NCBI GenBank assembly: GCA_045113775.1
Contig: JBGUJH010000153.1
Span: 1-56,121, forward strand
DNA length: 56,121 nt
From: CAG-791 sp045113775
GTDB lineage: Bacteria > Bacillota > Clostridia > Lachnospirales > Lachnospiraceae
Direction of reading: 5' to 3'
Shown in pieces: positions 42,739 through 50,692 of the stretch (its first letter is position 1; every line of letters begins with the position of its first letter). The translations under genes and the position numbers were made by a program. The notes beneath the pieces were generated by a model. That model ran no database searches. It saw nothing but the letters and a program-made list of their open reading frames with translations, and was not told where the DNA came from.

Positions 42739-42916
42739 ATCTCAAAATCTAAGCTATAATCCAACTCAGCAGAAAAAAGGCTGAAAAAAACTTATAATAA
42801 GCTGTCCTTCTCTTTTCCCATGGGGGCAGGCTGACCAATAACATCCCTATTGATCCAACTTCCCGATGTTCAGGCTCGCGAATCGAAATACCGCGCCGCT
42901 CATAGCCCAAAAAGCC

Positions 42917-42953
42917 AAGCGCGGCGGCAGGCAAGATGCCCGCCGCCGCGCTT
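42917..42953 (-). terminator. intrinsic terminator of cysK
   Basis: AAGCGCGGCGGC (42917-42928) pairs with GCCGCCGCGCTT (42942-42953). On the minus strand it exits into GGCTTTTTGG, 16 bases past the cysK stop. Confidence 0.88.
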
Positions 42954-42968
42954 GAAATTGCAGAAGGG

Positions 42969-43901
42969 TCAGTCGCTGAACAGCGCGGTCGAATAATACC
43001 TGTCTCCGCTGTCAGGGAGCAGCGCGACGATCACTTTTCCTTTGTTCTCCGGCCTCTTCGCGAGCTCGATCGCGCCGTAAAGCGCCGCGCCTGAAGAGAT
43101 TCCCACGGAGATACCTTCCTTATGGGCAAGGAGTTTAGCTGCCTCAAAAGCAGCCTCATTGGGAGCCTTAAAGACCTCATCATAAACCGTTGTGTTGAGG
43201 ACATCCGGCACAAATCCTGCGCCGATTCCCTGGATCTTATGAGATCCGCTCTTTCCTTCGGACAGTACCGGCGATCCCTCGGGCTCGAGGGCTACCACTT
43301 TGATCTCAGGATTCTTCTCTTTGAGGAACTCACCTGTTCCTGTCACGGTTCCGCCGGTTCCAACGCCTGCGATGAAAATGTCGACATTTCCGTCTGTGTC
43401 ATTCCAGATCTCGGGGCCTGTCGTCGCCTTGTGAATGGCAGGGTTGGCCGGGTTGACAAACTGGCCGGGAATAAAGCTTCCGGGAATCTCCGCTGCCAGC
43501 TCATCCGCTTTGGCGATCGCGCCCTTCATTCCCTTTGCGCCCTCTGTCAGGACTATTTCCGCGCCGTAGGCTTTGAGGATATTTCTTCTCTCTACGCTCA
43601 TCGTCTCGGGCATGGTCAGGATGATCCTGTATCCCTTTGAGGCAGCGATGGATGCCAGTCCGATTCCGGTATTGCCTGACGTGGGCTCAATGATTACTGA
43701 TCCTTCCTTAAGAAGCCCCTTGGCTTCCGCGTCCTCGATCATGGCCTTGGCGATGCGGTCTTTCACGCTTCCCGCCGGATTAAAATACTCCAGCTTTACA
43801 AGGATCGTGGCTTCAAGTCCCAGATCTTTTTCAATGTTTACCACTTCCACGAGCGGTGTGTTTCCAATCAGTCCCAGAGTTCCTTTGTAGATTTTTGACA
43901 T
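42969..43901 (-). CDS. cysK: cysteine synthase A (O-acetylserine sulfhydrylase)
   Basis: 310 residues, the normal CysK length. PLP-binding Lys in NPAGSVKDRIA (about 41-51), the phosphate- and substrate-loop EPTSGNTGIGLA, GVGTGGTVTGTGEFL, and HKIQGIGAGFVPDVL, which is typical of CysK rather than CysM. It makes cysteine from O-acetylserine and sulfide. It lies 77 bases after metY on the same strand, so the attenuated metY transcript may read into it. GGAGGATACA precedes the start and a GC-rich terminator follows. Confidence 0.97.
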   Translation of the reverse strand: MSKIYKGTLGLIGNTPLVEVVNIEKDLGLEATILVKLEYFNPAGSVKDRIAKAMIEDAEAKGLLKEGSVIIEPTSGNTGIGLASIAASKGYRIILTMPETMSVERRNILKAYGAEIVLTEGAKGMKGAIAKADELAAEIPGSFIPGQFVNPANPAIHKATTGPEIWNDTDGNVDIFIAGVGTGGTVTGTGEFLKEKNPEIKVVALEPEGSPVLSEGKSGSHKIQGIGAGFVPDVLNTTVYDEVFKAPNEAAFEAAKLLAHKEGISVGISSGAALYGAIELAKRPENKGKVIVALLPDSGDRYYSTALFSD

Positions 43902-43978
43902 TGTATCCTCCTTTATGCTTGACTCAGCAAGTATGTCTCCGCCTTAAGAGGCAGTAAGTTAACAGCTCCGTATTGTTA

Positions 43979-45262
43979 TCATCCTATCGCTGCAAAACCT
44001 TTCTCCAGATCTGCGATAATATCATCTATATGTTCTGTTCCGATTGAAAGGCGGATCGTATTCTGCTTGATCCCCTGATCGAGAAGCTCCTCTTCCGAGA
44101 GCTGGGAATGTGTTGTTGAAGCCGGGTGAATGACCAGGCTCTTGACATCCGCTACGTTTGCCAGAAGAGAGAAGATCTCCAGGTTATCGATAAACTTCCA
44201 GGCTTCTTCCTTTCCGCCCTTGATCTCAAATGTGAAGATCGAAGCGCCGCCGTACGGGAAATATCTCTCATACAGTGCGTGGTCCGGATGATCCGGAAGC
44301 GAAGGGTGATTGACTTTCTCAACAGAAGAATGGCTCTCCAGGAACTCAACGACTTTCGCTGTGTTCTCTGCGTGCCTGTCCAGTCTCAGTGAGAGTGTCT
44401 CAACGCCCTGCAGCAGAAGGAACGCGCTGAAAGGTGAGATCGTCGCGCCGGTGTCTCTGAGCAGGATCGCGCGGATATAAGTCACAAAAGCAGCCGGTCC
44501 TACAGCGTCATAGAAGGAGATCCCATGGTAGCTCGGATTCGGATCCGCGATATTCGGATACTTCCCGCTCGCCTTCCAGTCGAATTTGCCGGATTCTACG
44601 ATAATGCCGCCGAGTGTTGTGCCGTGTCCGCCGATGAACTTGGTCGCAGAATGGACGACGATATCTGCGCCGTGTTCGAACGGCCTGATCAGATAAGGTG
44701 TGCCGAAAGTATTGTCGACCACGACCGGAAGTCCGTATTTGTGCGCGATCTCTGAGATCGCATCGATATCCGGGATGTCACTGTTGGGGTTTCCGAGCGT
44801 CTCAATATAGATTGCTCTCGTATTCTCTTTAATGGCCGCTTCAACCTCGGCGAGGTTGTGAGCGTCCACAAATGTGGTCTCTATTCCATACTGAGGAAGA
44901 GTATGTGCCAAAAGATTGAAACTACCGCCGTAGATCGTCTTCTGCGCTACGATGTGTCCGCCGTTTGCTGCAAGCGCTTCGATCGTATATGTGATCGCCG
45001 CCGCTCCGGACGCCAGGGCCAGCGCTGCGCTTCCTCCCTCAAGTGCCGCAAGTCTCTTCTCCAGCACATCCTGAGTCGAGTTTGTAAGTCTGCCATATAT
45101 ATTTCCGGCATCGGCAAGACCGAATCTGTCCGCCGCGTGCTGGCTGTTGTGGAAGACATAGGAAGTGGTCTGATAGATCGGTACGGCGCGTGCATCTGTA
45201 GCCGGGTCTGCCTGTTCCTGTCCGACGTGTAACTGCAGTGTTTCAAATCTGTAATTTGCCAT
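43979..45262 (-). CDS. metY: O-acetylhomoserine sulfhydrylase (aminocarboxypropyltransferase)
   Basis: 427 residues, the length usual for MetY and longer than MetB/MetC. It starts FETLQLHVGQEQADPATDARAVPIYQTTSYVF, has ALASGAAAITYTI, and the PLP lysine in VHSATKFIGGHGTTLGG (about 206-222). C-terminal LVIHPASTTHSQL is also characteristic. It makes homocysteine from O-acetylhomoserine and sulfide, the step before methionine. The message carries a leader of about 320 bases with a short translated frame and a terminator (see separate entries), suggesting control by Met or Cys supply. The start is preceded by AAGGAGATCACTACC. Confidence 0.97.
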   Translation of the reverse strand: MANYRFETLQLHVGQEQADPATDARAVPIYQTTSYVFHNSQHAADRFGLADAGNIYGRLTNSTQDVLEKRLAALEGGSAALALASGAAAITYTIEALAANGGHIVAQKTIYGGSFNLLAHTLPQYGIETTFVDAHNLAEVEAAIKENTRAIYIETLGNPNSDIPDIDAISEIAHKYGLPVVVDNTFGTPYLIRPFEHGADIVVHSATKFIGGHGTTLGGIIVESGKFDWKASGKYPNIADPNPSYHGISFYDAVGPAAFVTYIRAILLRDTGATISPFSAFLLLQGVETLSLRLDRHAENTAKVVEFLESHSSVEKVNHPSLPDHPDHALYERYFPYGGASIFTFEIKGGKEEAWKFIDNLEIFSLLANVADVKSLVIHPASTTHSQLSEEELLDQGIKQNTIRLSIGTEHIDDIIADLEKGFAAIG

Positions 45263-45302
45263 GGTAGTGATCTCCTTTTATTTTTATTTTTGATGATCCG
45301 GG

Positions 45303-45340
45303 CAATCAAAAACCCGGGAGTTTCAAAGCGGCTCCCGGGC
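45303..45340 (-). terminator. leader terminator (attenuator) before metY
   Basis: Minus strand: GCCCGGGAG (45340-45332), an 11-base loop, CTCCCGGG (45320-45313) and TTTTTGATTG, 41 bases before the metY start. The 5' arm can instead pair with CTCCCGGGC at 45447-45439 inside the upstream leader frame, a perfect 9-bp antiterminator. Confidence 0.85.
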
Positions 45341-45422
45341 AATTGGCATTCACAATACTTAACTCTCAGATTCAGAGCTTCAACACAGTATCAGATCAAG
45401 GCGCAGCACAAAAGCCAAACGC

Positions 45423-45503
45423 CTAGGCCATATTGCATGCCCGGGAGAATCGCATTCGACACCACATACCCATATTCTGATATCGTGTTACCCTGGTCTG
45501 CAT
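45423..45503 (-). CDS. metY leader peptide (26 codons), putative attenuator
   Basis: GGAGG (45516-45512) lies 8 bases before the ATG at 45503. The frame encodes 26 residues with Met at 1, 11, 13, 17 and 25 and Cys at 15 and 23 (core NMGMWCRMRFSRACNMA) and stops with TAG at 45423. Codons 19-22 contain CTCCCGGGC, the competitor for the terminator stem. A second frame through the same RNA stays open to a TGA at 45391-45393 and ends with tandem Cys codons (TGC TGC, 45408-45403), but it has no ribosome site at its ATG (45438). Which frame is translated is an inference; the SD favours the first. No known leader peptide is matched with certainty. Confidence 0.6.
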   Translation of the reverse strand: MQTRVTRYQNMGMWCRMRFSRACNMA

Positions 45504-45591
45504 CTTGTGCGCCTCCGAAACTGATCTTCTGCGTCGTCTGTTGCTTCAGCACTTCATTTCTGTGAAGCGCTGTTGTTCTTGATTTATTGGC

Positions 45592-45620
45592 ATTATATTT
45601 CTATTCGCCTACTATGTCAA
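45592..45620 (-). promoter_or_regulatory. consensus sigma-A promoter of the metY leader
   Basis: Minus strand: TTGACA (45620-45615), a 17-base spacer and TATAAT (45597-45592), both perfect consensus. Transcription should begin near 45585, about 320 bases upstream of metY. Confidence 0.93.
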
Positions 45621-45667
45621 TAGGTTTTTATAGTAAAAATATTGTTTCGTTTATCTCTATCCGTAGT

Positions 45668-46102
45668 TTAGGTGCTTCTTTTGATTCCCAGTTCACTGCA
45701 GGCCAGAATGTAAACCAACGGATTGGGGTCAAATCTGCTGTGTGCGAGCACCGTATCTTTTTTCCCGCGATACTCATATACTGCCTTTGCGACGGCCGCA
45801 GACCTCGAAGTCCCTTCCCAGCAGTGAATGATGAGCCTTTCGCATTGAAGATCCTCCACAAAGCTCTTTAGACCGTAAAAATCCGCGGACCTGGGAAGAG
45901 GTCTCCCATATGGAATCCCGTCCTCGTCATATTCCTCTTTGAGGTCATTGAATCTGAGACGGAGCAAGCCGCTGATCTTATCACTGTCGCTAAAGACCAC
46001 ATCCTTCTCATCAAGTGACACGATCGAAATGATCGCAGTGTCTTCCTGTAGAGAGGCCGCTCTTTCCTGTGCGATTTTTTGACTGCATATCTCAATGACC
46101 AT
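45668..46102 (-). CDS. protein tyrosine phosphatase-like protein
   Basis: About 144 residues. The signature RLIIHCWEGTSRSAAVA holds HCxxGxxR, the P-loop of Cys-based tyrosine or dual-specificity phosphatases. An upstream segment with IISIVSLDEKDVV and LRLRFNDLKEEYDEDG could supply the general-acid Asp. The ATG at 46102 overlaps the dinB stop by 11 bases, with AAGGATAATAACCAAG upstream; further upstream codons lie inside dinB. Its substrate could be a phosphoprotein or phosphoinositide-like compound. It is coupled to the translesion polymerase gene, which is unusual. Confidence 0.82.
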   Translation of the reverse strand: MVIEICSQKIAQERAASLQEDTAIISIVSLDEKDVVFSDSDKISGLLRLRFNDLKEEYDEDGIPYGRPLPRSADFYGLKSFVEDLQCERLIIHCWEGTSRSAAVAKAVYEYRGKKDTVLAHSRFDPNPLVYILACSELGIKRST

Positions 46103-47468
46103 CTTGGTTATTATCCTTCTTGTTTCCCTTTTTGAGCGTGCCATCGCCGTAACGCCTGTTGACCTTGTTCATCATTTCGTCCAGTCTGGCCTGGCGCGCG
46201 CTCTTCGCTCTCTGTTTCGTTTCTTCCTGTGCCCGTTGAATTTCATCTTCCGCTTTCCGGGCTTTTTCCGCCGCCAGCCGGGCCTTTTCCTCCGCTCTCC
46301 GAGCCTTCTCATCCTCCTCGTTTCGATCCGCCCATTCGAAAAGATCCATCTGGTGGATCTGCTTTTCGCTGATCCTGGACACGCCGACTCCGATGAGTCT
46401 TATTGAGATCCCGGATTCGAATAGTCCGTCCGGTCCGTTCAGCAGCTTATCCGCCAGAAGAAGCGCAGCCGCTTCGATATCCGAAGCCCGGTCCGTCATA
46501 TCCGGAAGGGACATCTGCCTGGAATATCTCTCAAAATCCGAAGATTTGACCTGGAGTGTGACAGTCTGCCCGGTAAGGCCGCTCTTCTGCATTCTTCCGG
46601 CCACTTTTTCCGAGAGCATGCAGATGACAGGCACACCGTCCGTCTGATAGTTGTCCCGCGTGATGTCCTCCGACAATGTGCGCTCGTTGGAGACGCTCTT
46701 GGCCTGCTCCCTCTCGGGCTCCACCCGGGACTTGCTGATCCCGTTGGCGCTGTTCCAAATGTAGGCGCCGCTCTTTTGCCCCAGTACGGACTGGAGCAGA
46801 GTCAGGTCTGCAGCTGCCGCCTCACCGATCGTATTGATCCCGATCAGCTGTAGCTTCTGCGCGGTGGACTTTCCGCATCCGTGCAGCGTTCCGATCGGAA
46901 GCGGCCACATCTTGGCCGGTACTTCCTCGGGATACAGAGTGTGCGTCCGATCCGGTTTCTCAAAATCGCTGGCCGTCTTTGCCAAAAGCTTGTTGACGGA
47001 AATTCCAACGTTAACAGTAAATCCGAGCTGTTCCCTGACGTGGTCGCGGATCTGCTTTGCCAGAGCCAGCGCGCCTTCCCGGTCTCCATACGGGATCCGG
47101 TCTGTTAGATCCATATAGGCCTCATCGATCGACACCTGCTGGATCAAAGGCGTATACCTCGCAAGGATCTCCATCAGAGCGCGGGAATACTTCCGGTAGG
47201 TCTCAAAGTCCGGCGGTACCAGCACCAGCTGCGGGCATTTCTGCAGAGCCTTGACGACGGGTTCGCCGGTCTGGACGCCGTACTTTTTGGCCGGAATGGA
47301 CTTGGCTGTGATGATCCCGTGCCGCGTCTTCACGTCGCCGCCCACGCCCGAGGGGATCGTGCGCAGATCCACTGCGCCTGGGTCCTCCTCAAGAAGTTTG
47401 AGCGCCGACCAGGACAGAAATGCGCTGTTCACATCCACATGAAAGATTGTCCTTCCGTCGAGTTCCAT
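46092..47468 (-). CDS. dinB: DNA polymerase IV (Y-family, DinB)
   Basis: 458 residues. Catalytic carboxylates in FHVDVNSAFLS (Asp near 11) and QVSIDEAYMDLT (Asp-Glu), the helix-hairpin-helix part IGTLHGCGKSTAQKLQLIGI, and the little-finger domain to about 370. HQMDLFEW supplies the QxxLF clamp-binding peptide. A C-terminal tail of about 75 residues is a charged coiled coil (EEKARLAAEKARKAEDE) and basic end not found in most DinB. It performs translesion synthesis. It sits between the PTP-like gene and sbcC, making a DNA-damage cluster. Confidence 0.95.
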   Translation of the reverse strand: MELDGRTIFHVDVNSAFLSWSALKLLEEDPGAVDLRTIPSGVGGDVKTRHGIITAKSIPAKKYGVQTGEPVVKALQKCPQLVLVPPDFETYRKYSRALMEILARYTPLIQQVSIDEAYMDLTDRIPYGDREGALALAKQIRDHVREQLGFTVNVGISVNKLLAKTASDFEKPDRTHTLYPEEVPAKMWPLPIGTLHGCGKSTAQKLQLIGINTIGEAAAADLTLLQSVLGQKSGAYIWNSANGISKSRVEPEREQAKSVSNERTLSEDITRDNYQTDGVPVICMLSEKVAGRMQKSGLTGQTVTLQVKSSDFERYSRQMSLPDMTDRASDIEAAALLLADKLLNGPDGLFESGISIRLIGVGVSRISEKQIHQMDLFEWADRNEEDEKARRAEEKARLAAEKARKAEDEIQRAQEETKQRAKSARQARLDEMMNKVNRRYGDGTLKKGNKKDNNQDGH

Positions 47469-47470
47469 TT

Positions 47471-50400
47471 TTAAACTCCTGTTTCGATCTCGATCCTGCT
47501 GCCGTTCTTTGTCTTTGTCACTCTGATCTGCTGGGGAATGTTCTCCATCAGCTCCTCCCGGTGGCTGATGATTCCCACCAGCTTATTGGCCCCGGAGAGG
47601 TTGACCAGAATGTCCATTGCATTCTCGATGGATTTCCTGTCCAGCGTACCGAATCCTTCATCCACGAACAGTGCGTCCATCTGGATACCGCCCAGGTTGG
47701 AGGACACCGTATCTGACAGACCCAGCGCAAGGCTCAGGGAGGCTTTGAAGCTCTCACCGCCGGACAGATTTCCGACCGGCCTCCTGTGTCCGGTATAGTT
47801 GTCCAGGACCTCAAGATTGAGGAACGTGTTGCTCCTCTTTCCGAGGGAATCTTCCTGTCGGAACAGCTCATACTGTCCATCGCTCATGGGCTTTAAGCGC
47901 CTGTTTGCCGCCGCTATGATCCCGTCGAATCCTGACGCCTGAATATACTGCTCCAGCGTGATCTTTCCGTTTCCGGTCTGCCCTTTCACAAGGTTATAGA
48001 GCCTTGTATGAATCGTGTTCTGATGGCAGGCCTTATCATATTTCACCTGCTGCCCCACAATATTTGCTTTCTTCTCTTCATTGATCTGAAGCCGATAGCG
48101 GACTTCAGTCACAGTTTTCCTGCTGCTTTCTACAAGCTTATTCTGTTCGTCGACGGTTTTCTCAAGTTCCTTCACGTTGATCCGAACCTTGCCTTCAGCC
48201 TCTTTTTTTGCCTCCGAGAGGCGGGCCTTGTTTGTTTCAATTTTCTGCTGATAATCGCTGATGGTCTTCTCCGAGGCCGTAATCTCCTTTTCAGGGACCG
48301 CCAGAGCTTTCATCTCCTCGTCCGAGGCAAAGCCATGCTCAGAGAGTGCACAGTCCAGTTCCGCGCGGAGCCTATCTTCCTCTTTCTTCAATACCTCACA
48401 GTTTTCTTTCAGAACAGCGATCTGCGCCTTGAGTGCCGTTACTCTCCTGTCCTCGTTCTCTTTGTTCTTCTGTGCTTCTTCAATCTTTTTTATGATCGAA
48501 TCCGCCTGCGCTGTTGCCGCATCTCTGCTCTTCCTGGCGCTCTCCCAGTCCTTAAAGGGGAGCTGCCCGACTGCCTCCAGGGCTGTCTCTTTTGTTGCAG
48601 TGTCCTTTTCATTCTGCTGCCTTTGCAGAATAAATCGTTCCTTGACAGCCTTCAGTTTGTCAGTTTCCTCTCCTTGGGCTTTGTCCAGGAGTTCTCTGTC
48701 CTTTTTCAGCTTCCGGCAGTCCTTATCGAGCCGGGACAGCTCTGAGGATAATCGCTCATAGTCCTCGTCCGCCGCCTTCTTTGCCTGGGCAAGGGCAGTC
48801 ATCAGTTCCTTGAACTTGAACGTTTCGAATTTTAATGTTTCAAACTTGAACGCTTCATCATCCTGCTCTTCCTTTTTCAGGAGCGGGTTCCTGAGACACT
48901 CGATGGCAGCGCCCCGAAGCCATCTTCCGGCTTCCTCGAATGAGGACCTGGAACTCTCCGCCTCCGCCATCGCCTTATCTTTCATTTTGCGCAGCTTATC
49001 GACCACAGCTTTGAGACTCTTGACCTCTTCCTCCGTGACCGATTTCCCGGGAAGTTTAGCCGGTTCAGGATGATGCACGGATCCGCAGACAGGGCATTTG
49101 ACTCCCTCCTGCAGTCCAAGGGCGAGGATCCCTGCCCTGCAGTCCTCCAGAATTCGTTCCGCCCTCTGATGCTCTGCATCAGCTTTGTCAAATTGGTCGC
49201 GGGCTGCTATGTACTTTTCTCCTTTTGTTTTGTGTTCCTTCTGCCGCGCGATCAGAAGCGGTGCCTGATCTTTCAGGATCGTTTCCATTCTGCCGCGAAG
49301 TTCCTGAAGATTATCCCTTTTTGCCGAAACTTCCGCCTGCTTTTGCGGCCTGTCACTGAGCGTCTCAGCGCTCTCCTTCAAGGACATGATTCGGTCGCCC
49401 AGTTCCTTTTCCGCCTTCTCTATTCTGGCGCCGTTTTCGACCAGCATCTCCGCGTTCCGGCGCAGCTTCACAAGCTCTGCTGTCAGCTCGTCCCTGCGCT
49501 GGTAGGAGGGCTCCTCCTCGCTGATCTTATCTGCCGCCTTCCTCAGTGCATCCGCCTCCTCCTTGTGCCCCTGCGCCTCTTTCAGGGCAGACTCCGCCTG
49601 ATCGGCCTTCTCTTTAGCCTTTTCCAGCTGCATTCCGCTCGCTGCGATTTTCTGTTCTGTTTCCCTGCGCTCAGAGGCTTTTTCGTTCCAGCTTCCATAG
49701 AGAGGAAAGACGTTCCTTCTGGCGTCTCTCTGCCTGTTAAGCAGCTCAGTAAGCGCATCCATCTGCGGCCTTCGCTCCTCCAGTTCCTTCTTCTCGTTTT
49801 CCAGGAGCAGAACCTTATCGAGAATGCCGTTATTGGCCTGCGCAGTCGCAAACGCTGTCTTGAGAGCGTCCAATTTCTGAGTCTGCTGCGCCAGCTCCCC
49901 GCTTTTAACCCCTTCTCTCTCCCTGTCCACCTTAAGAATTTCATCGATCATGCCGAGCATTTCCGAGAGATTCCAGGCGCTTCCCGCTCCCTTTGAGCGC
50001 CTCTGCAGATCTCTGAGCGCTTCCGCGCGCTCGTCCGTCTCGTCTGCGACCACGTCGCCAAAATATTGAACAATACTGTTCTGCGCATCCATCTTGGCCC
50101 TGAAGCTCTCATCCATGCGGTCCTTGAGCCTGAATTCGATGTTTTTATAGCCGTTTGTCTGAAAAATAGTTCTCAGGATCTCTGTTCTCTCATCGGTCTT
50201 TGCGTTGAGCAGGTTCCAGAATTCTCCCTGCGCGATCATCGAGATCTGCTTGAACTGCTTCTCGTCGATGTTCAAAAGCCTGATAACGGCAGCGTTTACA
50301 TTATTAAGCCCTTCGATCGGGACCTTGCCCTCTTCGTACAGGACGGCTTTTTCCTTCACGCTGACAGTTCCTGTCCCGCGCAGTTTCCTGCGCTCATAGC

Positions 50401-50692
50401 CGGGCTGTCTCCATACGTGGTAATTCTTCCCCTGATGGGTGAAGTAGAAATCCACATAACTCTCTACGCCGTCCGCGGCATATTCGCTCCTCAGATTCTT
50501 AGTGTCCCTGTAGGTACCGCTTGTCGTACCATAGAGGGCAAAGCAGATCGCGTCAAAAATAGTGGTCTTACCCGCTCCGGTATCTCCGGAAATAAGAAAC
50601 AGCCCGCGCTCCTCAAACTGTGTAAAATCAATCTCCGGCATAGTCTCCGCATAGGGGCCGAATGCGCTGATCATTAACTTAATCGGTCTCAT
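47471..50692 (-). CDS. sbcC: SbcC nuclease subunit (SMC-like ATPase)
   Basis: 1073 residues, typical for SbcC/Rad50. N-terminal Walker A SGDTGAGKTTIFDAI (about 34-48), two long coiled-coil arms, a central zinc hook CPVCGSVHHPEP (near 530), the ABC signature NLSGGESFKASLSLAL and Walker B DALFVDEGFGTLD near the C terminus. With SbcD it opens hairpins and processes double-strand breaks. Its start overlaps the sbcD end by 14 bases. Within the coiled coil after the hook is a triple five-residue repeat (EAFKF ETLKF ETFKF). The dinB stop region follows with only two bases between. Confidence 0.96.
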   Translation of the reverse strand: MRPIKLMISAFGPYAETMPEIDFTQFEERGLFLISGDTGAGKTTIFDAICFALYGTTSGTYRDTKNLRSEYAADGVESYVDFYFTHQGKNYHVWRQPGYERRKLRGTGTVSVKEKAVLYEEGKVPIEGLNNVNAAVIRLLNIDEKQFKQISMIAQGEFWNLLNAKTDERTEILRTIFQTNGYKNIEFRLKDRMDESFRAKMDAQNSIVQYFGDVVADETDERAEALRDLQRRSKGAGSAWNLSEMLGMIDEILKVDREREGVKSGELAQQTQKLDALKTAFATAQANNGILDKVLLLENEKKELEERRPQMDALTELLNRQRDARRNVFPLYGSWNEKASERRETEQKIAASGMQLEKAKEKADQAESALKEAQGHKEEADALRKAADKISEEEPSYQRRDELTAELVKLRRNAEMLVENGARIEKAEKELGDRIMSLKESAETLSDRPQKQAEVSAKRDNLQELRGRMETILKDQAPLLIARQKEHKTKGEKYIAARDQFDKADAEHQRAERILEDCRAGILALGLQEGVKCPVCGSVHHPEPAKLPGKSVTEEEVKSLKAVVDKLRKMKDKAMAEAESSRSSFEEAGRWLRGAAIECLRNPLLKKEEQDDEAFKFETLKFETFKFKELMTALAQAKKAADEDYERLSSELSRLDKDCRKLKKDRELLDKAQGEETDKLKAVKERFILQRQQNEKDTATKETALEAVGQLPFKDWESARKSRDAATAQADSIIKKIEEAQKNKENEDRRVTALKAQIAVLKENCEVLKKEEDRLRAELDCALSEHGFASDEEMKALAVPEKEITASEKTISDYQQKIETNKARLSEAKKEAEGKVRINVKELEKTVDEQNKLVESSRKTVTEVRYRLQINEEKKANIVGQQVKYDKACHQNTIHTRLYNLVKGQTGNGKITLEQYIQASGFDGIIAAANRRLKPMSDGQYELFRQEDSLGKRSNTFLNLEVLDNYTGHRRPVGNLSGGESFKASLSLALGLSDTVSSNLGGIQMDALFVDEGFGTLDRKSIENAMDILVNLSGANKLVGIISHREELMENIPQQIRVTKTKNGSRIEIETGV
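48812..48856 (-). repeat. three 15-bp tandem units in sbcC
   Basis: Units at 48842-48856, 48827-48841 and 48812-48826 encode EAFKF, ETLKF and ETFKF. They lie in the coiled-coil arm past the zinc hook. Confidence 0.8.

Larger units (their letters stand above)
42407..42968. other. 562-base region with two hairpins and no convincing gene
   Basis: It holds the upstream region of the cysteine-motif gene, a long hairpin (42689-42738), a 60-codon open frame (minus strand, 42749-42934) I do not accept, a diverged copy of the GC repeat (near 42869-42900) and the cysK terminator (42917-42953). Confidence 0.6.

Noticed and set aside
42749..42934. A 60-codon minus-strand frame
   Set aside because: It overlaps the cysK terminator and a repeat relic and has no ribosome site.
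45303..45585. SAM riboswitch or T-box in the metY leader
   Set aside because: I see neither the SAM-I core (AGAG...GGAGGGA pattern) nor a T-box GGGTGG...CCGCG element; the leader frame with competing stems explains it better. A covariance-model search would settle it.
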